A stretch of DNA of 20,408 bases from Irineochytrium annulatum (taxonomy: Eukaryota > Chytridiomycota > Chytridiomycetes > Chytridiales > Chytridiaceae). A model generated the notes under the pieces. It saw only the letters and a list, made by a program, of their open reading frames with translations, did not search any database and was not told the DNA's origin. Of the stretch, positions 10,834 to 19,276 are shown in pieces. How positions within the stretch are numbered: position 1 is the stretch's first letter; every line of letters starts with the position of its first letter. Both the position numbers and the translations under genes were made by a program. The stretch spans positions 1 through 20,408 of the forward strand of contig JADGJL010000472.1 in assembly GCA_027600665.1 (NCBI GenBank), given 5' to 3'.

Positions 10834-11554
10834 GTGAGCTTGGTTTTGGTTCTTTGGCATTTCGCTGATTGCATCTCTGCAGCTCGCAACATTCTTTCGT
10901 TCACTTAATTAAAAAAAAAAACCAAAAAAGAAAAAAAAAAAAAAAAAACTAGAAATATCATGACGCAAAAAAACTGGGAAGCTAAGAATATTTTTCGACG
11001 AAGGTATAGTTCAAATAAATCCGCCTTTTTTTATCAGGTGGCCGCGTGAGAAAATAAGCGCCATTATACCAAGGTAAAGAAGGTGTCTGCAAAACGAACA
11101 ATGGGTTGGGCGCAGGACATGGGAAGGTATGACCAGTTTGAGTGCGCTGTTGCGCGCAGAGGGAGAAAATGCTCTCGAGGATTTGATGACATCGGCATTC
11201 CTGTCGTCAATCGAGATGGCCAAATATTCCGCTTTCTTAACTTAAAGCAGCAGAACCAAAGAAGATAAAGGAGAGTGAGAGAAAGCAAACGCAAAAGTAA
11301 ACACAGCGGTATGCTGCTAGCATATAAATAATCAAAATAATCATAAAAAGTATTGACATAATGTGGAGGAGCGCCTTTGAATTGACTCGACAAATATCCA
11401 GCCCTCCACTGCTGCATCTGACGAACAACGAGCATTGCATTACGGCTTGAAAAGGGGTCCTGCAACGGATTCCAATTTATTCACCGGAGCCGCACGAATG
11501 ACCGCCTCACGGACCGCTTGTCCCCAGGTCTCCTCACTTTTCCAGTCCGTGTGC
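10834..11554. other. AT-rich spacer between FEN1-like gene and minus-strand locus
   Basis: Holds the 3' ends of the FEN1-like gene (+) and of the minus-strand locus at 11555-12180. It is markedly richer in A+T than the genes on either side and contains the poly-A tract listed separately. No supported gene was seen in it. Confidence 0.5.
10911..10948 (+). repeat. Poly-A tract
   Basis: An almost pure A tract of about 38 nt, broken only by CC and a G, lies 77 nt after the FEN1-like stop codon. It may be a simple low-complexity tract of the 3' flank. No flanking target-site duplication was identified that would mark a retrotransposed copy. Confidence 0.8.
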
Positions 11555-12180
11555 TTAAACCCTTTTCTTGTAGAAATTTTGCCAGTCAGTCTTCCCCGTC
11601 GTCTTCAGGTCGATGGCCGCCAACTTTTCGTGTCCTCGGACGAACTTCCGCTGCCTCACGAAACCCTCCGGCTTATCTTCGTCCACCTGCGGCTCCTCCT
11701 TTGACCTAGTCCGGCTGTGTCGCAGAGGTAGTTTATGTGTTGCTGTATTTGTAGTGCCGAGAGCATATGACAAACTGCATACGTAACGGTAACCGTAGGG
11801 CTCCTCGGGAAAAAGAGGAAAACTTGTGGGAGCGATCTGACCATGCCGCTTCGTCGTCCCATTCATGTAATACGCGATAAGCTCCGGAGAAGACTTTCCA
11901 TGGCTGCACGCAAAGCTGGCGGTCCTTGACGAGAGGGATCAAGTTCTTATTAAATTCAACCATCTCTGCCGAGTCCTCACCCGCAGCATGCCGCGGGTGG
12001 TTGTAGTGTGGAGCGACCTTCCGAATTTGCGGCACATAGGCCCCGATCCCCTTCTCCGCCCAAGTCCCGACTTTCTGCTGCAAGCATCTCCATCATCACT
12101 CGTGCCGATCCGCAAAGGCGCAATTGACGAGCTTCGCATACTTCGTCGGGAGGATTCTTGCATAACCCGAAGTCACTTAA
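11555..12180 (-). pseudogene. Unrecognised minus-strand gene with apparent frame breaks
   Basis: Coding-like sequence on the minus strand, ending in a TAA at 11557-11555, whose parts lie in different frames. From 5' to 3' the blocks are: YAKLVNCAFADRHE (good codon usage, then TGA TGA); KVGTWAEKGIGAYVPQIRK through LVKDRQLCVQPWK in the same frame; SSPELIAYYMNG through FPEEPYGYRY, shifted at an AAA run near 11901; and EEPQVDEDKPEGF through DWQNFYKKRV after a likely intron (GTATGC donor). An alternative start is ATG 12163 with a short first exon spliced at GTATGC to a TCGGGACTTGG acceptor side, which would bypass the two stops. The shift near 11901 is not easily explained by an intron. The protein family is unknown to me. 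It could be a decaying gene, a real gene with an assembly indel, or a gene whose splicing I misread. Confidence 0.4.
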
Positions 12181-12247
12181 GTCATCAGAGGATGTCCTTG
12201 TCAACGGGCTGGCTTGGACAGCACTGAAAAAGTGAGAAGCCGCCGCA

Positions 12248-12843
12248 ATGCTGATCCAACGAGCGGCCGTCTGGGCGCCGTCGCGCACGGTGGTCGCGCA
12301 AACCCGATCCAAGTCCACTATCATCCCGCCTAATGTCAGCTCGTTCAAGGAGATTGGCAAGCTTGTTTCGACTCACCCGCAGGCGCACCCTGAGTATGTT
12401 GGACCGTATTCAGGTGATGGTGTGACTAATTCGTATCAAAGGATGTTCGCTAAGATGAAGAGTTTCTACGCTTTGATCCCTAAGGGCCCGAAGCAGCAGG
12501 TGGAGGCCAAGGGTTTCTGGGAGAAGTACAGGAGGAAGTATTACGAGCAGAACTCGTTGATGCCGTTTGCGCACTTCGGTCTACTCATGATCCCCGTCGG
12601 GTACTACCTCACGTACTTTAAGGGCGGGGTAAGCTATCGAATGTTTCAATTTTTAGTTGTTGTTTTGTATTTTTGCGCGATTTTGCGTTTGGGCTCACGC
12701 CTACAACTTTCTTTAACTGGATCATTAACTTTTTCTTTGCGGCTGCCTCCAATAGCACTGTAAGTTCAGTGCTTCATTGCCTTTTGTCCCGTTCAAAAAT
12801 CTGACTTCAAGCTCTAGACCACCCGCGCTACGAATTCCACTAG
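12248..12843 (+). CDS. ATP17: Mitochondrial ATP synthase subunit f
   Basis: Membrane (Fo) subunit f of the mitochondrial ATP synthase, one transmembrane helix in the peripheral-stalk/dimer region. Exon 1 (12248-12628) encodes a mitochondrial presequence (MLIQRAAVWAPSRTVVAQTR), the family motif IIPPNVSS, the segment YALIPKGPKQQVEAKGFWEKY, and the helix around FAHFGLLMIPVGYYLTYF. The frame then meets GTAAGC at 12629. Simple joining of any acceptor to exon 1 does not give a sensible end. A 4-nt exon, CACT at 12756-12759, lies between a TAG acceptor and a GTAAGT donor; splicing it to 12818-12843 gives a tail GGHYHPRYEFH and a stop at 12841. Total 136 aa. Introns are 127 and 58 nt. The identity is firm; the microexon is inferred from phase and splice motifs. 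Confidence 0.82.
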
Positions 12844-13225
12844 TCGCTTTATATCTTGTTACCCAAACGCATCTAGAGGTGCTAATACACTGATGGTCTA
12901 CACCGAGTTGCGTTGGTGGTTTTGACCTGCCACAAAAGCTTTAACGAATGTGGTGGCGGGTAATCGCGCTTTATCGTCCTTCGCGCCTTCGCTTCAACTC
13001 ATTTTCGGGTCTATTGGGAGCCACCCGTCCCCGATTATGCCCCCAAACATTATGTTTTTTTTCGGATGAAAAAGCGTGTATACATCTATTTGATGCTGAT
13101 GCCGTGTAGGCAGACCGCGAGCGTCTCAAGAGGCAGCTCCCCTCGTGTAGCTCGGGTTGCAGTGAGCTGCTCCCTGTTCATCAGGATCGAGGTGGCTTGA
13201 CCAGAAAAAAGCAAACAAGCAAGTC
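12844..13225. other. Spacer upstream of small mitochondrial-protein gene
   Basis: 382 nt between the ATP synthase f stop and the next start codon on the same strand. It should hold one 3' UTR and one promoter. Apart from a T-run near 13053-13060, no motif, RNA gene or supported reading frame was seen. Confidence 0.5.
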
Positions 13226-13655
13226 ATGCTTCTCGGCCGAGTCCTCACGCGATCGCCCCGGTCCATCCTGCAAACGCCCGTGCGATCACAGAGCACGAGC
13301 GTCTTCGCAGCCGACAACTTGAAGAAGTTCGTCCCTAGCGTGAAGTTCACCTCAGAGACGACCCTCGGCGAGCTGTGGGACGGCCTGTACGTCAAGTACC
13401 GCTACCGCCTCGCTTACCCCATCGCTCTATGGGTCGGATTCCTTTACTACAATCTCTGGAACCCGTGAGTTTTATATTTTGATTTTCATCGAGTTTTTTT
13501 GGCCTTGTCGCTTCGTTTATCGTGACCATTGTCGAGGAGTTCGTACTGACGACATGTTGCTACTTGTGCTGGCTAGGTACATGCCGGCGAGCGAGAAGAG
13601 GAAGATCCGGGAACACCAAGATCGTTTGTCGGCGTTGGAGTTCCACCAGCCGTAA
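13226..13655 (+). CDS. Small predicted mitochondrial single-pass membrane protein
   Basis: Unrecognised protein of 105 aa. Exons are 13226-13464 and 13577-13655; the 112-nt intron uses GTGAGT and a CTAG acceptor and keeps phase (CC|G proline). The N-terminus (MLLGRVLTRSPRSILQTPVR, then SQSTS) is rich in Arg, Ser and hydrophobic residues with no acids, as in a matrix-targeting presequence. A single membrane helix follows near residues 62-79 (LAYPIALWVGFLYYNLW), then a short charged tail (SEKRKIREHQDRL). Size and plan match accessory subunits of respiratory complexes or of ATP synthase, and it lies beside ATP synthase f, but I cannot place it in a named family. The start is the first ATG of the frame. 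Confidence 0.68.
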
Positions 13656-14114
13656 GGAGGTAACGGGATTAAAATATAGGCTTCCCTTCGTTGGGACCTA
13701 ATTTCTTGTTTGCTTTTGGCTTACTTCTTAGACTTACGACTTTACGCTTGCTAATCTTCTATTATTTTCCTCTCTGGTGTTATCGCCTTTTTGTCTTCGT
13801 TATTTACTTCATTCTTGTCACATTCGTGCTTTTGTGTCCGAATTTCACGTAGATGTCTTTATTCCTCCGTGTGCTCCCTTGACGAGCTTCGATACCTCAA
13901 TAGCATATCATTTGAACAACGGCTCATACTAGTTGCCGGCGGTCTTTATTAACGGCAGATAATTGCCCCGCGCCGACCTCAGCTCGTAATGACGATGTCT
14001 CGGTCGCCTAAACATCATCAGATTGCTGTTTTGGGATAGCACGTACTTGCATGTTGACGACGTCGAAAAAGACGACCCAAGCCTTCTCAACGAGGAAGAA
14101 CAGGGAACGACAAC
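13656..14114. other. Spacer upstream of TAN1
   Basis: 459 nt between two plus-strand genes. T-rich sequence follows the upstream stop, as expected for a 3' UTR, and the rest should be the TAN1 promoter. Open frames on the minus strand (13929-14177) overlap TAN1 exon 1 and have no recognisable content. Confidence 0.5.
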
Positions 14115-15529
14115 ATGTCCCATCTGGCGCCCGACCACAGGAAGAAGAAGGCGAAAAGGGTATCGTGTGCAATACAAGACTCTTTTCTAGTCACTTTTAA
14201 GCTTACGAAACGCTTCGTCAAAAGGCCTATGCGAAGCGAGATGCGAAAGCTCTAAAGCCGTTCTCGGTTCAGTCGGGGATGAAGGGGATACTGGGCTTCT
14301 GTAAGTTGAAGAAGGAGAAGATGGCGTGCAAGGAGCTTGTGGCGATGTTTGGGGAGGTGAGCCATGAAGCTTTTCTAGTCTACGTTCTCACGCTTTGTAG
14401 TACGCGGACGAGCTGTATGGGGAAGAAAGAGCTCGCGGGCCCGCGGAAAAGGAGGAGGATGAGAAGGAGGTGTCGCTGGAGGATGCGTTTGCTTCGGAGG
14501 TAAAGGATCTGCAGGTCAAGACGGGCAAGCAAAAGCGTTTCACCTGGCTCGAAGTTGGCATCGACTGCTGTATTTTTATTCAAGTATGGTCTCGTTTGGG
14601 TGAGATGTCGTGCTCTTACGCGTGGAGTTAGGTGCAAGGCCCCATCGAGCCCGTTGGATTCGCGATGCATATTCTGAACGACTTGCATGACTCGAAGAAG
14701 AAGAAAACAAGGTTTTGGGACCTGGAGAGAACGTGGATGCTAACCTTGCCCTAAGATTCACTCAACGTATCGTTCCGGTCGCCGAGTTGTGTCACGCAAG
14801 CGTCGAAGCAATCGTAAAACTTGCGACAAAAGTGCTCGCCCCGCATTTCCACCATGAGAATCAACAACCCGTCAAGGTTGGCGTTCTTATTTCTCATCCT
14901 CCGTCCTATGATGATTGTGTTACTCATTTCACACAAGTAGTACGCTATTGTGCTAAGTCGGAGGTATAATACAGAGGTCACCCGTGATGAAATAACGCCG
15001 AAAATAGCCGAGGTACCGCTGATGGTTTTTAGTTAATGTTAATTTTCGTCAAAGGTGGTCGGAACTAAACATTTGGTGGATTACAAAAATCCTGACCTGA
15101 CAGTATTGGTCGAGGTTTTTAAAAACCTCTGCGGCATCAGCGTCGTCCGCGACTACATTAAGCTGAAAAAATTTAATTTTGAAAGCGTGAGTATCGATTC
15201 TTATCATCGCCGCTCTTGCATGTTCTTACTTACTTCATGCACAGATCTATGACCCGGAGAATGCGGCCAAATCACATCAGCTTGAGAAGCGTGGTGGGGC
15301 TTCAACTACACGAAAGAACAAGAAAAGGGGTCGGGATGACGACGATAAAGGGGAAGGCCCCAATAAAAGCTCAAAGACGGAAGGTGAAGAGGAGGGTGAT
15401 GAGATTGAGGACAAAGCAGACGTTGGTAAGGACGATGGCGATGATGGAAATGCGACCCCGCCGGTGCTGGATGAAGAAACAAATGGCGGGCGATCAGAAG
15501 TAGTTGGTGATAGTGAAAGAAACGGTTAA
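14115..15529 (+). CDS. TAN1: THUMP-domain tRNA acetylation cofactor (Tan1/THUMPD1)
   Basis: Tan1 delivers tRNA to the acetyltransferase Kre33/NAT10 for N4-acetylcytidine at position 12 of Leu and Ser tRNAs. Eight exons: 14115-14159, 14225-14356, 14401-14583, 14632-14711, 14756-14876, 14941-15012, 15055-15186, 15245-15529; 349 aa. Conserved stretches in order: SVQSGMKGILGFCKLKKEKM, FGE|YADELYGEE, VSLEDAFASEVKDL, IEPVGFAMHILNDLH, KKTR|FTQRIVPVAELCHAS, KVLAPHFH, YAIVLSRRYNTEVTRDEI, VDYKNPDLTVLVEVFKNLCG and ISVVRDYIKLKKFNFES, which together are the THUMP domain with its flanks. The last exon adds a long acidic/lysine-rich tail. The seven introns are 65, 44, 48, 44, 64, 42 and 58 nt and all phases agree. 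One donor is GTTGGC and one GTTTTG. The first exon (MSHLAPDHRKKKAKR) is the least certain part. Confidence 0.9.
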
Positions 15530-15719
15530 TACAGCCTAGGTCGATCACCTTTTAAACCCATGCAACCGCTATCCTGAGACTAACCGTCGTCCGGCCGTCG
15601 CCCTTCTCCGTCTGCGCTGTAGACGTTCCTGGACGCGATCCTGCTGTCGTTGATGATCGTCGAGATTTATACTCCCTACCCGACACGGACGCGAACGAGA
15701 CGGAGGCACAGCGGACGCG

Positions 15720-16178
15720 ATGTGGTCTCTCTACCACCAATATCAACAGCGCTGCCTGAGCCACAGGTCGGACCCAGACCAGCAGTGGATTTATCACGCG
15801 GAGCACTTCGACGCGAGGGGCGCGCCGGAGGAGCAGGAGGACCGGTGAGCCCACCCATCTTTTGTGACGCGTTTTCATGGTCCTGAACTTAAGCTTCCAG
15901 TCATGCAGCATGAAGAGAGTCGGTGAGTCCTGGTTTTTTTTTTGCGCGAGGCCGCTAGTTCGAAAGCTTCTCTTCATCAAGGGGACGGACACACCGTCGT
16001 CTGAGACAGATTCCTCCGAGTCGTCCCGCCCTCACTCCGCGACGTACGAGGAAGTCCGCGACCTGAACACGGAGCTGTGGAAGGTGCGTCGCTCCCCTTT
16101 CGAGATTTGCATGTGCCGACATTCGCGTAGCTTGCCGAAAAGTCCTCGCAGCACTCCAAAGCGAACAATAAAACATAA
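15720..16178 (+). CDS. Possible small gene, four exons, unknown function
   Basis: Tentative 108-aa protein. Exons 15720-15844, 15894-15922, 15959-16083 and 16131-16178 join with matching phases (2, 1 and 0) through GTGAGC, GTGAGT and GTGCGT donors and AAG, TAG and TAG acceptors. The reading gives MWSLYHQYQQRCLSHRSDP, an acidic stretch (APEEQEDR), a basic patch (MKRVVRKLLFIKG), a Ser/Glu-rich part (SSETDSSESS) and a short heptad-like helix (EEVRDLNTELWKLAEK) before a stop at 16176. No family is recognised. The second intron would be only 36 nt. Agreement of three independent phases argues for a real gene, but there is no homology support. Confidence 0.4.
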
Positions 16179-16609
16179 CACTGTAACGTAACATGCAACT
16201 AACCATTATCACAAACCAGAGCGCCAAAGAAAGTCCCACCAAGCCCTAGCCATCCTCGATCTCTGGCGGTCCCAAGTCACGGACAAGCTCCTCTTCCCTG
16301 GCCACTGCTGCAACCACCCGGCGGACCACATCGATCGCCGAGTGCGTGGGGTGACGAGTCTGAGCCGTGTCCGGGCTACCGCGGGGAGCTGGAGAGGATG
16401 AGCGGGAGGCATTCGAGGTGGCGGCCGAGCTGGGCACAGGATGACGTTGGCGCGTGGGGATGACTGAAGGGGGGATGTGGGACACCGGGCTGGGTCGGAT
16501 ATGGCGCCTTAAGCGACATAGGGAGCCAGCGCTTTTTGACAACTGCGGCTTGTCCGATATATCTGAAACACATATCCCGATGATCTCGTCTTTTTAACAC
16601 CAACACACG
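16179..16609. other. Promoter region of MET2
   Basis: 431 nt upstream of the MET2 start. It is GC-rich and gives overlapping open frames on both strands; the minus-strand frame at 16246-16542 has no ATG start. A CTAAC...ACCAG pair at 16198-16220 resembles an intron end, so the preceding small gene could extend here, but the following frames end without a recognisable domain. Confidence 0.4.
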
Positions 16610-18113
<1,504 letters not shown>

Positions 18114-18222
18114 TTGGCTTTGGCCACGCCGAAGGCTAGAATTGCGGTAGTGATTTGCAGAGTTTTTCCTTACTCCGAGTAGTGTGATAAGTTATATAAC
18201 AGCATGCAAATGTCAACATTCT

Positions 18223-19040
18223 TTACTCTGCTTCTATTACATTATATTCACACGACCCAAGCTTCATGCACTGCAAAAAGATTATCAACAATCTCAGCAC
18301 GACGCGGTTCTCCACATTCCACAGATCTTTTCCCTTCAGCACCGTCCTCGACATTGCCACCTGCTCATCCACAATAAGTCTCTTCAATCTACGCCCCGTC
18401 GGCCCGATCGCGCCGTCGACGTTGAGGGTCGCCGCCATTTTCCCCTTCCCTTCCAGTTGAAGTACACTGACGACCCCGTTGTCGTTGCAAAAAGGACGGT
18501 GAGGCGAAGATAACGGACGTCATGAGGCTGTCAAGGAGCGTGCGAAGGATTGCCGGGTCGAGTCTGGAGGGATGAGGCGGGTTAAAAAGGCGATTATGGT
18601 GGGGGAGATTTACACTGAGAAGTGAAGGTCCCAAATCTTCATCCACCGATCGTTGAGGACGCAGCCGGACCACGTGACGTCCGTCATCGCATCCTACAAC
18701 CTGTTAGCAACCACTACACCGCCGCTTTGCAACTAAAGACAGCCGCCTCCTCGTCATCAGCGCATCCTCAGGGTCCAATCGGCCGAGCACGTCAGGTAGT
18801 AGCTTGGCGAGAATGGGCTCCACTTCACCTTGTACACGGCTTTGGAGTGCTCAAACTGAATTGAGTATTGCTCGTAGTAGCTGCCGGAGCCGCGGTGAAT
18901 GTGGCCATCCTCCGTTCCCACCACTCCATACATAATTAGTAAGGGAAGGCGAGGAACAAGCACTGACATGTTTGCTGTCGTCCCGGTGGAAGTCGTGTAG
19001 AGCCCTCCGGCCTCCCGAGCGATGAAGGCGCTGGTCTTTG
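18223..19040 (-). pseudogene. Axonemal dynein intermediate-chain relic (IC138/WDR78-like)
   Basis: C-terminal WD-repeat half of an axonemal dynein intermediate chain, closest by eye to IC138/WDR78 (DNAI4) of the I1/f inner arm; such proteins work only in motile cilia. Recognisable blocks, 5' to 3': AFIAREAGGLY; HDFHRDDSKH|VMVGTEDGHIHRG; YYEQYSIQFEHSKAVYKVKW through SADWTLRM; DDEEAAVFSCKAADAMTDVTWS; MKIWDLHFSVLDPAIL; NDNGVVSVLQLEG; stop at 18223. Introns 18924-18963 (40 nt), 18694-18719 (26 nt) and 18564-18613 (50 nt) fit the family. Three frame breaks remain: near 18990 (between GGLY and HDFH), near 18760 (after TLRM) and at the A5 run 18489-18493. One WD blade is several residues short. The N-terminal half is missing: about 235 nt upstream begins the opposing auxilin-like gene. 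It could also be a real gene with assembly indels, but the truncation argues for decay. Confidence 0.68.
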
Positions 19041-19276
19041 AGCCGCCGGTGCTGAGTTGATATTGATGCTGTTGGCGCTCGTGGCCTTGATCTCTTGCTG
19101 TCGGGTACCTGCTTCAGCTTGAAGTCTATTACTGATAACTTTATATGGTCCGTTACTGTTATTCGTATTCCTTTTTTCAACTAAGATTCCTGTGCTTTCT
19201 TCGTCACTGCCAATATACTCTCTTCTTTCGTTACTTCCCTGAGTATGCAATATAATCCCTGCTAATATTATTGCAG
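19041..19276. promoter_or_regulatory. AT-rich divergent region between dynein relic and auxilin-like gene
   Basis: About 235 nt between two diverging loci, clearly richer in A+T (especially 19110-19275) than the coding DNA beside it. It should hold the auxilin-like promoter or 5' intron: its right end is a CTAATATTATTGCAG branch-plus-acceptor sequence ending at 19276. A minus-strand frame (KKGIRITVTDHIKL) faintly recalls the segment preceding the dynein blocks, but this is too weak to claim. Confidence 0.4.

Noticed and set aside
10911..10948. Poly-A tract considered as the tail of a retroposed gene
   Set aside because: The upstream FEN1-like gene contains introns and no flanking duplication was found, so retroposition is not supported.
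16246..16542. Minus-strand frame of 98 codons upstream of MET2, Ser/Pro-rich with an acidic end
   Set aside because: Its only possible initiator is TTG, there is no in-frame ATG and no homology was recognised. It could be an exon of an unseen gene, but nothing shows it.
18694..18765. AGGATGCG repeated at both sides of the 18694-18760 piece, considered as a target-site duplication of an introner
   Set aside because: The piece between the copies contains family-conserved coding sequence (DDEEAAVFSCKAA), so it is mostly exon and the repeat is probably coincidental.
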